64,000 bases of DNA from Epiperipatus broadwayi (lineage: Eukaryota; Onychophora; Udeonychophora; Euonychophora; Peripatidae). Within the stretch, counting starts at the first letter, position 1, and each line of letters begins with the position of its first letter. The stretch is from NCBI GenBank assembly GCA_028023455.1, contig JAQFVV010006215.1:4201230-4265229 (forward strand), given 5' to 3'. Below the pieces are notes generated by a model that did not search any database, was not told where the DNA came from, and saw only the letters and a program-made list of their open reading frames with translations. Both the position numbers and the translations under genes were made by a program. Positions 35,396-47,045 of the stretch are shown here, piece after piece.

Positions 35396-38084
35396 CAAGA
35401 CATGAAAGATGGGCATTTCAAACACTATTACATTTAAAATCATTTGTATATAATGAGTGTGGGAAGCAAAATAGTTCTTAAATAAATAATTGACAATTAG
35501 AGTCAGCTTTAATTAATTAATGAAATTGGTTTGTGAAGGACATGCCATCATGGCAGAGAGCATTTCAGGTTTGCTAAATAAAGATATAAAATGATGAAGA
35601 AGGCAGTATGCTATTATAGATTACAACAAAATAGATGAGGTCTGTTATGAACCTCTGGGTGGCTTTGCTAAAGGAAATTCCTAGTAAATACAACTAGATG
35701 ATGAGAAATGCTGGCCCTCCAGCCAAAACATGTCTCTAAATAATCATAAAATATTTTTGATGTGCTGGACTTCCCATACACATCTTAATGGCAATGCCCA
35801 AAAAGAATCCCTTGGTATGAACTACGTCTACTTTGAGGGAGTGTGAAAGATTGGACTGGTCATAGTTAAATTTCCGAAGGTCCTGAGGAGTAAGTAGCAA
35901 AGCAAAATAATAATAAATTAATGGTTGTAGCTATAAATACATAATGCCTTAGACACATATAGATAGATAATGTATCACTAACAAAATTATAACTTAAATC
36001 CTGATTAAAGTAATCAGCTCCCTGACATAAAAGGAAGTCCCCAGAAACCTTAGGCCACTAATGAATGAATCATAAAACATAATATAAAAGGGAAAGCAAG
36101 AATTAAAATTTAAAATATAAGTTGTTTCCCACACTTTCCAAATATTTCATTTATTAGTAAGTTATTAAACAGTTTATCAAAGATTACAAATAAGATTGTC
36201 TTTAATTAACATAGATGGGGCATTGGATATCAAACTCACTTATGGTGAAGTTTGATAAATATACAGCATAACACATTATACATCGAATTTTTACTATTTT
36301 TTTTTACGAATACAATATATATATATATATGAAACATGTACTGATAAAATGCTTTCAACAATTTTCTTTCAAGACATTTGTTTTACAGAAATCGTAATAG
36401 ATTTACTTAACTGATTTACTAAAATTCTTTATTCTTTCAGAAATAATTACAGGGCATTTTAAATTGGAGGTAATAATGAGATACTTTTAAATCATTTCAA
36501 TCATTCAAAATAAATTTATAATATGATGTACAAAACTAAACGAGCTTTCTATTAATTAATTTATGGGAAATAAGTCTCCTGTAATGATTTTGACTGGAAC
36601 AATAAGAGGGAGAGAATTTAAAGTTAATAGCTCATTGAATTTTGTACTTGGCAATTTCAGTAAATCAATATTATGAATAAAACAACAAAATTTAATTTAA
36701 ATTTGCCACATCAAAATAATGTGAGATTTTAGAAGAATTGAGATTTTAAATTTAAGAGAAAAAAATTTAAACACCGCATTTTAAAACTAAGTTGTATAAA
36801 CAGATATAGATAATATAAATTAACATTGATTTAAACAAGTAAAATAGAATCAGTGGCTTGCGGCAAATTGGAAATTATAATAATATACCTATTGGGAGAT
36901 GTTCCATGCTTGACACAGGCAGTTATACAGTCTCTAGCTAGATGTTGAAAGCACTGGGAAGGCATTGATGAGTTGGTGGAAACAGAGCTCTAGAGAGCAA
37001 CACCGATCTTTTCACCCCGTCATTTCTTTAATCACGATGTACTGTAAATCTAAACTACTCTCTTCAATGAACTCTTCAAATAAACTCAATAATAATATTA
37101 ATTCCTCTTATCAAAAATTTCCACTATTTATCTGATCTGGCTTTATCTATAGGATTCAATCTACAGTGCCAACTGCAAATTGCAATCGCTCTAAGTGTTT
37201 CTCTGAGGTTGGTGCCTGCTTTGGAGGAAAATCTATCAACATGCCCTAAGTGTTCATTTGCTAATTAAAAGAAAACAGCAACAAGCATATTCAGTTTATC
37301 AGTCATTGTACTAATAAGCCTATTTAATTAAGGTTTAGATTAACAAAAATGTAACTTTTATTCAGAAAATTGTTTTTGGTACAATGACTTTCAAATTTAA
37401 TATTTGATATAAAACTTAAGTAGAAATTTACAAAATATAATTGATCCTTTAATGTACATTTATCAAAAGATAAATACAAAATGTTACCAACTGATTAATT
37501 TTAAAAAAAAATGAACTGTAATGAAGAATTTAAAATATTTGTAACATTTTATAGATATCTAGGATTCAATTACATACAAATACTAATTTAATAAAATAAA
37601 CATAATATACAATTTTACAAATATTATAAAATAAATAAACTATTATAAAAGGTTAGTTAATCATAAAGTACAAATTAATTAGATACAAGATTACAATATT
37701 GCTTATAATTATACTACCACCAATTATGAGGTGGGTGTCAGTTATTATAAAAGGTTGGGTTCAAACCCACACTAATGCTGATAACATTGGCACTAGGTGA
37801 AGCAGAAATATGTACTATATTTTCAGCTTCAATATATATATATATTAAATAACCCCACATGAGTAAGAAATTCAGCACTGCCTTCTATGAAATAAATATA
37901 TAAATATATTAGAGTCCATATTTCAAAATAGCCAACCTCAAAATGATGGGTTGACTTAATATTTGGATATTTATTTCAGTTTAGCGGTATGCACTGGGAT
38001 TTTATATATATATATATGGTGTGTATATCATGTGTATGTTTGCCTGAACATTTGTAGTCATGGCATTTTAGTTGTACTTATATG
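34485..38084. other. Non-coding stretch of intron or downstream DNA
   Basis: Mostly AT-rich, with less AT-rich islands at 34695-34920, 35520-35900 and 36850-37260 whose ORFs are short and unrecognised. An AT microsatellite lies at about 35360-35393. A B-box-like GGGTTCAAACCC at about 37757 may belong to a SINE fragment. Confidence 0.45.
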
Positions 38085-38310
38085 TCAGACTATTTCCATC
38101 GTCTAACATTAAATATTAAATGTCTTTAGAAAAAAATTTAAACTTTAATTAAATTTTCCAATTACATTCAACTATTAGTATATTCACAATGTTTTAAGTG
38201 GTACCATTCTTCTCTCTTCTTTAGGAGTGTCTTATGTGTGCACATACGTAATCATTTATCTTTTCCACATGTTTTTAGCCATATGTTTCAAGAATCTGTT
38301 AATAGAATAG
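38085..38310 (-). repeat. Partial SINE copy joined to repeat A sequence
   Basis: Bases 38085-38230 match the tRNA-unrelated part of the SINE at 33387-33620, without the tRNA head. The following ATCATTTATCTTTTCCACATG and CCATATG resemble the repeat A segment near 23343-23375, which suggests either a composite or that the two families share a module. Confidence 0.55.
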
Positions 38311-39198
38311 AAATTTGGAAATATATATATGAAATTAAAGTGTACCTAAAAAATGTGTATATGACTTTAAAATTACAATATGATGCTAGGTATGTTTTAC
38401 TCATTTGAATAAAGTGATGCGGATGTTTCAAAAATGCATCTAGAATAAAAGAGACTGCTCAGACTTTTGGGCTGGTGGATGGTTGCAATGTTTATTGAGC
38501 TAAGATGAAAGATGCACTGAAATAAGAACACAACTTTGAAATGAGTGTGTGTGCACGTGTGAGGACGTTTGTATACTAAAATGAAATTTCAGGATTTTTA
38601 CTATGCATGGTTGATTATTATTATAATAGTTGGTTACTTACACTTATTATCAAATAATGATAGGTGGGGTTTGGCCAAACACCTTTATTGAAATCTCTAC
38701 TGATCTGTTTATATTTTTTATATAAGCCAGATATATAAAAGTAGAAGCGATAGAATAAAAAATACTCTAATATTAAAAATATCTGACAAAAATGTTAGAA
38801 AACATAATTAAGAAAAAAAGAAATAGATTTAGTCTTGTTTAAATAATGAGATGTTGAAAGATATTTTGGAATCAAATGATAAAAACCCATATTAAAAAAA
38901 AAAAAAGTAAAAATATTTATGGTAGTTTGATCTCAACTGATGCAGAATAAAAGGTAAAACAATATTTAAAGAGACGTATAGAATGTGTCTTGAGATAATA
39001 TTGAATTTGCTAATAGTATACAGGCAGTAATTAATTTTTAAAAGTACCAGTGATGATCAATCTACTCTTATACAGAATGTTAATAATCCTAGAGAAAATT
39101 TGGTAACAGTTGTCAAGTTGGATCTAAAACTTAAGTTTGAAGTAAATTTTTTTAGTATTTTTTCATTTTAAAAGGTAAAAAGTAATCAAAATATTAAC
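38311..39198. other. Non-coding stretch downstream of exon 2
   Basis: AT-rich with no recognised exon. A search by eye for the next receptor exon on the minus strand found no segment with the expected aromatic-Phe-Arg-Thr pattern. Confidence 0.45.
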
Positions 39199-39336
39199 CT
39201 GTAGTAGATTCCATTCTTGAGCAGCCTGCGCTATTGCAATGCACTCGTAGGACAATGATGGGCCAAGAAGTAGCAGTTTTTGAGGAGGATCATTAATAAA
39301 GTTGAATAACATTCTTACTGCTAAAGATACATCTCC
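39199..39336 (-). CDS. GABA-B-receptor-like gene, exon 2
   Basis: This 138-base exon lies between an acceptor (TTTATTTTGTAG, ending 39337) and a donor (CAG|GTTAAT at 39198), with 46 codons open in phase 0. The frame reads GDVSLAVRMLFNFIND, then PPQKLLLLGPSLS, and ends AQAAQEWNLLQ. It aligns with the segment of GABA-B receptor extracellular lobes in which a short helix and N-D-P are followed by a hydrophobic strand, a Gly-x-x-S turn, an Ala-rich helix and W-N-L. Family members have a Cys in the turn (GCSS or GVCPS) that pairs with an earlier Cys. Here the turn is GPSLS, and the position after exon 1 where the partner would lie is also not Cys. The Q after W-N-L-L is closer to subunit 2. Related class C receptors or natriuretic-peptide-type receptors are alternatives. 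Confidence 0.75.
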
Positions 39337-39761
39337 CTACAAAATAAACACATCATTAATTAACTATGTAGTTAATAAATCTTTCCAAATATCAAACATT
39401 TAATTAAAATAATTTTACAATTGTTTCCCTTTTTAATAATTAAACTATCGAAGGGAAAGAAGAGTATTATTGTTAATTATTATAAAAAGTTATGGACTAT
39501 TTTCCCAAAGGAAGTTTAATAAAAATTATGATGCTTATTTTTAAATTTTGAAATAAAAGTTAAATAATGTAATGTATATTTATTTAAAATAAAATATATA
39601 AAACCAAATTATATACATTGAAAAAAAAAAAAAAACTAAAGTTAAAATTTATTTAAAAGTCGGCAAATTACCAAAAATATAAAAAACAAAACAAAATGTT
39701 CTTGTCGTATTTTTTATTATTAAATTTGTCAACATGTAATTTTTGAAATCAAATCCTGTCA

Positions 39762-39850
39762 AGCGTTGTTAGCCGAGAGGTCATTGCAATTGCCTTGCAA
39801 GCAAGTAGTTGGTTGCAGACGTTTGTGGGTTTGCCTCCCGGCCGATGCTA
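39762..39850 (+). mobile_element. tRNA-derived SINE, Ala-type anticodon
   Basis: Same family as 22464-22569. AGCGTTG pairs with CCGATGCT as acceptor stem, TAGCCGAGAGG is the A box, the anticodon loop CTTGCAA carries TGC, and GGGTTTGCCTCCC is the B-box region. A longer variable arm (AGTAGTTGGTTGCAGACG) and a poly-A-rich tail follow. No clear flanking duplication is visible. Confidence 0.8.
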
Positions 39851-40009
39851 TGAGATATGAGAAAAAAAAAAAATTAATAATAGGGAAATACTTTTCTCTG
39901 CAGACTTCAATTTAGAAGCATTCATAAAAAAATGAATCATTTTATTTAAAACAATTAATGCATAATAAATGACAACAAATCATCAAATTTCCAGCTCAAA
40001 CAATATAGT

Positions 40010-40275
40010 GTGTGCGGTGCGCTATGACTTCTCCTTTATCGAAGTCAGGAATCTCCCAGCCATTATGCCCAGAGAATCCTGTTAATCATTTTACCTTCCT
40101 TTTCCATTCCCCATCCTAAGTTTTTCCCATATACTCTATTCTACTCCTTCACATTTCCGCAACATCATCTTTGTCTACTCTATGATCTTTATATCTAGAT
40201 CTTCTTTATCATTTTTCAAACCCAGCATAAAAACCAAGAACTCACTTTTTGGATAATCACTTTGTTTATGTTAGA
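40010..40275 (-). repeat. LINE 3' end fragment, second LINE family
   Basis: The minus strand matches 46799-47040 (for example GTTCTTGGTTTTTATGCTGG and CTCTGGGCATAATGGCTG). It carries the last codons of the LINE ORF and its 3' untranslated region. The coding part is broken by stops. Confidence 0.75.
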
Positions 40276-41385
40276 TTCAGCCAAGGTCAACTATGGATGT
40301 AATCACTGGGACAGTATTTAATTATCACCAATAATTTGTAACAGATTGTATAAACTTTCATGCCTTACTATTCTAAAACCCTGAGGAAAAATTATCAGAG
40401 GGGAAAGAAAGCTAGCAGATGCAACATTTTGGAATAAAGTGAAATAGCAGTACAGATGACCTATGAATGCGAGTGTAATGGAGGGGTGAATCGGGAGGAT
40501 GGTGATGGGCATAGGAATACTTTAATTCTTTAAAATTTTAATTGTGACTGATGGAAAGTCACAATTAAATTGTGATTTTGCTGAAAGATGTAAATTACAG
40601 TAGGGAGTTGAGCTTAAATTTTCCTCCTCTCCAATTAATATAAAATTTTATGAGATTATTAATATTATTTGTAATAGCGTTCTCGGTGTTTTTATTCGTT
40701 CAGTAATTATTTATTAACCCATTCATTAGATATTATTGCAAATTATTAAATAAATTATTGATAAATAATGATTGGCATAAGTGAGTTTCATTAAGGTTGC
40801 AATTTGGCGCCCTAGCAATTATTATTAATATGCTATCCCATCGTCGTCGATCCTGAGGCGGTCCGCTCCCGAGATAGGTGAGTTCTGTTTATTAGTTACA
40901 GAGTTCTTTGTGAAGTTATAATATATATATATATATAACGCTAACTGAAATCTACATTAATATTTTAAACGGTCCGTGAGTATTTTTTCAGCCACACTCT
41001 CCCTTTAAAATAAAGAAAATATTGAAATTTGCGGCCCATTCAAAAGAAACTATATGTATATACATATATTCCTTTAAGGCCTTCAAGAGGAATCAAAGGG
41101 TCTCCTTTCAGTTAATAGCAAAACTCCTTTCTACAGGGCAAATTCCTAATGTCCACTCCATACGTTCTTGTCGTTGCAGCTGTTATTACTATGTGATTAT
41201 TCTTATATTAAATGAACATGGATGGGCTGCTCACCAACATGCATTAGCCAGCGTGGTGAGTTTATTGGCTTTTTACCTCTGAGTTTAAGATCAAGAAACA
41301 CCATGGTCTTTCTTCTCAGTGCCTGATAAGGCAGAATGAATGTTTGTGTAAATGATAAATATTTTCCCAATACATATATACAATT
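40276..41385. other. Region upstream of the RTE ORF
   Basis: AT-rich except around 40800-40880. The true 5' end of the RTE element may lie here, but no second full-length copy is available to set it. An 86-codon ORF at 41022-41282 has no recognisable motif. Confidence 0.4.
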
Positions 41386-44325
41386 ATGACAGACAAAAAT
41401 AAAGCATGGCCCTTATTCCCAGGAGGCTGTAAAGTCACCAACCAAGACAGCGGTTGGTGGCTGAAGGCGGAGGGTGCTAAGAATCCCCTGATTGCGGATC
41501 CAGGCTGCCATTTGATGATGACTTTTTATTTAGGTACTTACAATTGCAGATCACTTTCAAGTGAAGGAAGATTGCAAGAATTAGAAGAAGAACTCTCTTA
41601 TATTAAATGGGACATTATTGGACTTTGTGAAGTTAGAAGAAAAGGTGAAGAGACAATTAATTTAAAAAGTGGACATATACTCTATTATAAAGGCAAAAAT
41701 ATTGGAAATACAAGTGGATTAGGATTCATTATAAATAAAAAGTGGAAGAACAATATTGTGGAGATTGATGGTGTATCGGACAGAGTGGCAAGATTAGTTA
41801 TACAACTTAATAGCAGATACCAAATGCAGATAATTCAGGTTTATGCCCCAACAAGTTCTCATAGTGATGAAGTAGTAGAAGATTTTTATATGGATGTACA
41901 AAAGGCTTTTGATCAGAGTAAACACCATTTTAAAATTGTTATGGGAGACTTTAATGCTAGAATTGGTATAAAAATGAAAGATGAAAGTGCTGTGGGTAAT
42001 TTTGGTTATGGTAATAGAAATGAGAGAGGACATAGACTTGTGGAGTTTGCAGAAAAAGAAAAACTTTATATTATGAATTCTTTTTTTGAGAAAAATGTTA
42101 AAAGGAAATGGACATGGAAGCATCCAAATGAAGGTACAGCAGAATTGGATTATATTTTGACTAACAGGAAATACATATTTCAAGATTGTAATGTTCTTAA
42201 TAAATTTAACACAGGAAGTGATCATCGATTAGTAAGGTGTAAGATATGTGTTAATGTAAAACTAGAGAGACAAAAATTATTAAGGAAAACAATATTTACA
42301 GTTGATATTCCTAATCTTCAGAAACATTCTAATGAATTTAAATTCGAACTTACAAATCGGTTTCAAGTATTAGTAGATTTTGAACATGATTCAGATTTGA
42401 ATGAAATTAATATGAAAATAACTGATACACTTTTGAAAACTGCAACAAAGATAGCTGGTAGAAAAAAACAGCAATTGACCAATAAAATTTCTACTGAGAC
42501 TAGAGAATTTATGAAGAAAAGAAGGAATATGAAGACATACAAAAATGATGCATTAAAAAGAATTGAATATCTCGAATTTTGTAAAATGGTGCGGAAAAGA
42601 GTTGAAAATGATATAAGAAAGTATAACTGTGAACTAGCAAGGAAAGCTGTAGAAAAAAATAAAAGTCTTAAGAATGTAAAAGAACATTTTGGTATTGGTA
42701 GGAAATTTATATCTGCAATAAGAAAAAAAGATGGAATTATGACTAAAAGGAGAGATGACATCATGAAATTGGTAGAAGATTTTTATCAAGAATTATATAG
42801 TAATAAAGAACAAGTACCTCCTATATCTATTACATCTTCCAAATTGCCCAGAATTTTAAATGAAGAAGTGAGACATGCAATTAAATGTATGAAGAAAGGA
42901 AAGGCTCCAGGTAATGATGAAATTATAATTGATATATTAAAAGAAGCAGGTGAAGAAATAGAAATTTTTTTAGCAAAGTTATATACCAAATGTCTAAATG
43001 ATAAAGATGTACTGGATGATTGGAAGAATGCAGTAATAATATTAATATTTAAAAAAGGTGATAAAGAAGATATTAGAAATTACAGACCTATCAGCCTTTT
43101 ATCAGTTTTATATAAAATTTTTACCAAGATAATTACTACTCGTCTACAGAGAACATTGGATTTCCACCAACCAAGAGAACAAGCCGGATTTAAAAGTGGT
43201 TTTAGTACAGTAGATCATATCCAGGTATTGAGAGAAGTTATAGAAAGGACAAATGAATATGAGTTGCCATTATGCTTAGGATTTGTAGATTATGAAAAGG
43301 CATTTGATTCTATAAACATTTCTTCAGTGATTAAAGCATTAGATCATCAAGGTATAGATCCAGGATATTGTCATATTTTAAAGAATATTTATAAAAATGC
43401 AACAGCAACAATTAGATGACATAATGACACTGGGAAAGTCAACATTGAGAAAGGTGTAAGACAAGGTGACTCCATATCTCCAAAACTTTTTACAGCAGTG
43501 CTGCATGAAGTATTTTGTGGATTAAAATGGGAAACTAAAGGAGTGAAAGTAAATGGTGATTATTTAAGTCATTTAGATTTCGCAGATGATGTAGTTGTTT
43601 TTGCAAATAATGCTTCAGATCTGCAGGAAATGTTGCAGGAATTATCAGATGAAAGTAGGAAAGTAGGACTAAAGATAAATGTTAAAAAGACTAAAGTAAT
43701 GTTTAATCGATTTGCTCAAAATATGAAAATAAAGATTGATTATGATGAATTAGAAGAAGTTAACAATTACAAATACCTTGGTCAGATTATTAATACAGAT
43801 GGGAACATAATGGAGGAAATTAATCATAGAATTAAACTTGGTTGGAGTGCTTTTGGTAGAAATAACTTGATACTAAAAGGAAATATGCCTATGTGTTTGA
43901 AAAGGAAGGTTTTTAACAAATGTGTTTTACCAGTTCTTACTTATGGATCTGAGACTTGGACACTTAATAGAAGAGCAATTCAGAGGCTTCAGACCACTCA
44001 AAGAAGTATGGAGAGATGTATGTTGGGAGTAACAAGAAGAGATTATAAATGCAATGTATGGGTAAGAGAACAAACAGGTGTTACTGACCTCATTGAAAAA
44101 ATTAAAAGATTGAAGTGGAGTTGGGCTGGACATATTGTTAGAAGAGATGATAATAGATGGACAATTGAAATTTTAAACTGGATTCCAAGAGATTGTAAAA
44201 GACCCAGAAAGAGACCACATGTGAGATGGATGGATGAAATAAGAAAGTGTGCAGGGGTGATGTGGAGAAGAGAAGCTAAAGATCGGAGAAGATGGATTAA
44301 ACTTGGAGAGACCTTCATCCTGTAG
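41386..44325 (+). pseudogene. RTE endonuclease/reverse transcriptase, one in-frame stop
   Basis: The frame is 979 codons and is interrupted only by TGA at 43417-43419 (codon 678). An apurinic-type endonuclease occupies about residues 45-285, with N53 (TYNCRS), E82 (CEVRR), D188 and N190 (GDFNARIG) and S278-D279-H280. The reverse transcriptase follows from about 490, with NYRPISLLS, motif A FVDYEKAFD (D635), motif B GVRQGDSISP (from 690) and the catalytic FADD (732-735). The C-terminal part has VLTYGSETWTL and the W-x-G-H-I and RRRWIKLG segments typical of RTE proteins often mislabelled craniofacial development protein 2-like. The enzyme nicks DNA and reverse transcribes its own RNA at the nick. 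All catalytic residues are present, so the stop is the only obvious defect. Confidence 0.93.
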
Positions 44326-44362
44326 TGGATTGATAATGGTTGATAATGATGATGATGATGAC
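41386..44362 (+). mobile_element. RTE-clade LINE, nearly full length
   Basis: The copy has a single long endonuclease/reverse-transcriptase frame and ends in ATAATGGTTG plus a (GATGAT)n microsatellite tail, the 3' end style of RTE elements. Two shorter copies with the same 3' end occur at 29772-30373 and 46028-46640. The 5' boundary is set at the ORF start because no flanking duplication was identified. It sits in the sense-opposite direction to the receptor gene whose intron it occupies. Confidence 0.9.
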
Positions 44363-44720
44363 ACGTATATTAAAAAATAACAGTTTAAAATACATTGAAG
44401 TTTCTCTGCCTCCATTCCCATTAATTAACTGTTTGAATCCAGGTTAGATAAAGCTTGAAAATATTTTCAGGTTTCAATAGTATTTAGGATTTAGTTCAGG
44501 TATTAGAAACAGTTCAGATTATTATTCAGTATTGATTGGTTAAAAAATATCTAGTTATTCTTAGAAAAATAAATAAATCTAGGATTTAAAAAATCACACA
44601 ATTTCTTAGCACTTTTCAATTATTAGATCTGTGTTATTATGTCACCCTTATTCTATGGATATGAGAAAGAGATGCTATTAAAGAGATCTTTTCCTACGGC
44701 TATTTTATTTTATTTCCATA
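44363..44720. other. Non-coding AT-rich stretch
   Basis: No gene or repeat family recognised. Confidence 0.5.
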
Positions 44721-44725
44721 TGTCA

Positions 44726-44815
44726 TAGCATCGGCCGGGCGGCAAACCCACAACCGTCTGCAACCAACTACTTGCTTGCAAGGCGACTGCGATGACCTCT
44801 CGGCTAATAACGCGT
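44726..44815 (-). mobile_element. tRNA-derived SINE, minus strand
   Basis: Close to the copy at 39762-39850. On the minus strand it has TTAGCCGAGAGG (A box), anticodon loop CTTGCAA (TGC) and GGGTTTGCCGCCC (B-box region), then a tail rich in A. Confidence 0.8.
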
Positions 44816-45222
44816 GACGACTATTTTATTTTAACCTTTATAAAATAATTAAATGGCTATGTATTCATTGCATTAGAAACAAGTTTTTTATTTCTAAAAA
44901 AAAAAAAAAAAAAATACAACTTTCTTTTCATCTTTATCCATAATATACAGAAATGAGGCACAAGAGACGGCTGCTCTTTTCTTATTATTGTTTTACTATG
45001 GGTTAAAGAGTATTTAAACTATTTATTATACAGTGGCATAGTTTTAAACTCGAATATTATATATATTAAAGCACTGGAAGTATTCTATCATATGTATATA
45101 TAAGCTAATATCATTGATACTATCTATTTAAAAAAACTATGTTTATTTTTATTTTTTTGGAAAAAAACAACATTTATTTACTTATGATAATTCTTTAGAA
45201 CAATTTAAAAATCTAAAATTTG

Positions 45223-45600
45223 TGTATGGTCCTACACATAAGGAGTCAGAGTGACTTGAAGTCATCATGGGCATAACAATAATTTAGGTCTTACCATGGA
45301 ATTTAGGCATTCTATCATCAGATTTTCAATTGTATGGATGGCTGAAGAGTTGGAGGTTGGAGTAGATCGAAGACTGTCCATTAAAGTATGAAGATTCGTT
45401 GTCTTAATATAAAGTGAGCACTGATTATATGTATATGTGTGGGAGATGATGATCTGGACCAACTGATGAGTGCTGGATCAGCACGAAATACGGATATTGG
45501 GGATTATTTATCTTTTCTACATGTGTATCAGTGGTATGAGATAGTGTGGATAGTTAAAGGAAGCTTGAAATCTGTGTTCAAATCCCCTATATTTACAATT
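45223..45600 (+). repeat. Interspersed repeat A, copy 2
   Basis: Parallel to 23062-23445 along its length, with CTGGACCAACTGATGAGTGC and a B-box-like GTGTTCAAATCCCC near the right end. Confidence 0.75.
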
Positions 45601-46027
45601 AAGCTCCAGATATATGAAGAATGTCTGTATTTCAAATATTGTATACTTTAACGATGTAATATTTTTCTAAATAATTCTAATTCAATTAAATTTCAATTTG
45701 AAAATAAGCTTTCTTATATATTTTTATAAAACTGAAACATAATAATGAAAAAAAAACATTACACTTTTGTTTCTTTTAAATGAAAAGTTTAACATTTTGA
45801 TGAGTAGAAAAATAAAAGACATTTAAACGGCTTTCATAATATCTTGAAAGATAATCATTACTGAAGCAACATCATGATTATTATAACAATAGGCTAAGAA
45901 AAGTTCTTATTTAATATAAACTGATTTGTGAAAAAAAAAAAGCTGGACTAAACGAAATGCATTTATTATTTTAATTTTTTGCAACTTGACAACCATTAAA
46001 CTATTTTTTCCTTTTTATGACAAATTT
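45601..46027. other. Non-coding AT-rich stretch
   Basis: No gene or repeat family recognised. Confidence 0.5.
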
Positions 46028-46640
46028 ATCATCGTCATCATTTTGAACGTTATCAGTCCATAGTAGGATGAAGGTTCTTCCTAGTTTAATCCAATTTATT
46101 CTAATTAGAATCTTTCTTTTTCACATTAGGCCATCAAACTTTCTTATTTCATCCATTTCACATGTAGTCTGTTTCTAGATCTTTTACAATCTCTTGGAAT
46201 CAATATTAAAACTTCAACTGTTTATCCTTCATAATTTCTTCTAGAAATATATCTAATCTCATTGCATTTCAATCTCTTAATTTTTCCACAGATGTCAGTG
46301 ATACCTGTTTATTTTTTCATCCGTGATTTTGTTTTGGATCTTTTTGTTATTCCTAACATACATCTTTCCATACTTCATTAGACTGGTTAGAAGTCTGTTA
46401 TTTCTCTTTTTCTAAATGTTCAATTATCAGATCTATACGTAAGAACTGTAATTCTTCTATTAAAGACTTTCTTTATTAAACACAGACATATTTCCTTCTA
46501 ATATTAAGTCATTTCTACCAAAAGTATTATATTCAAGTTTAATTCTATAATTAATTTTATCTATCACGCTTCTATCTGCATTAATAATCAGATCAAGTTA
46601 TTTGTATTGCTAACTTCTAATTCATTTATCAATCTTTAGT
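46028..46640 (-). pseudogene. 5'-truncated, decayed RTE LINE copy
   Basis: The minus strand matches the last 600 bases of the RTE element at 41386-44362, from the end region GATAACGTTC and (GATGA)n-like tail back to GATGAATTAGAAG. It has many substitutions and small indels and no open frame. It is visibly more diverged than the copy at 29772-30373, so it is older. Confidence 0.85.
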
Positions 46641-46683
46641 TTTTCTTATACAAAAATCGAAATCTTACATATCATTTTCTATC

Positions 46684-47045
46684 TTAGAAACACCACATAA
46701 GAAAGGCATAGAAAATATTAGGCATCTGTTAATTGAATGTAAATGCCTGCAGTCAGAAAGAGTACAAATAATGAAGCTGTGGAAGAATAAATACAAACAA
46801 AATGATTATACAGAAAGTGGGTTCTTGGTTTTTATGCTGGGTTTGGGAAATGATAAGCAGGATTTAAATATAAAGGCCATGGAGTTGACAAAAATTATGT
46901 TGTGAAATGGCATGGAGCAGGATAGAGAAGAATATGGGAAAATCTTAGGGTGGGGAATGGAAAGGGAAGATAAACTGGCTAACAGGTTTCTCTGGGCATA
47001 ATGGCTGAGATATAGGAGAAGTCACAGTGCTTTGCATTGCATCAT
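46684..47045 (+). pseudogene. LINE C-terminal fragment with zinc-finger half, second family
   Basis: A 74-codon open stretch ends at TGA 46903-46905. It reads LETPHKKGIENIRHLLIEC, matching the second half (E-x-x-x-H-x4-C) of the CCHC-type finger at the C-terminus of many LINE polyproteins. The Cys-x2-Cys half is missing at the truncated 5' edge. The following untranslated part matches 40010-40275 (minus). It directly abuts the inverted RTE fragment on its left. Confidence 0.65.

Noticed and set aside
37090-37262. 45-codon minus-strand frame with protein-like composition
   Set aside because: Short and without start, splice signals or recognised motif; it may be part of an old repeat.
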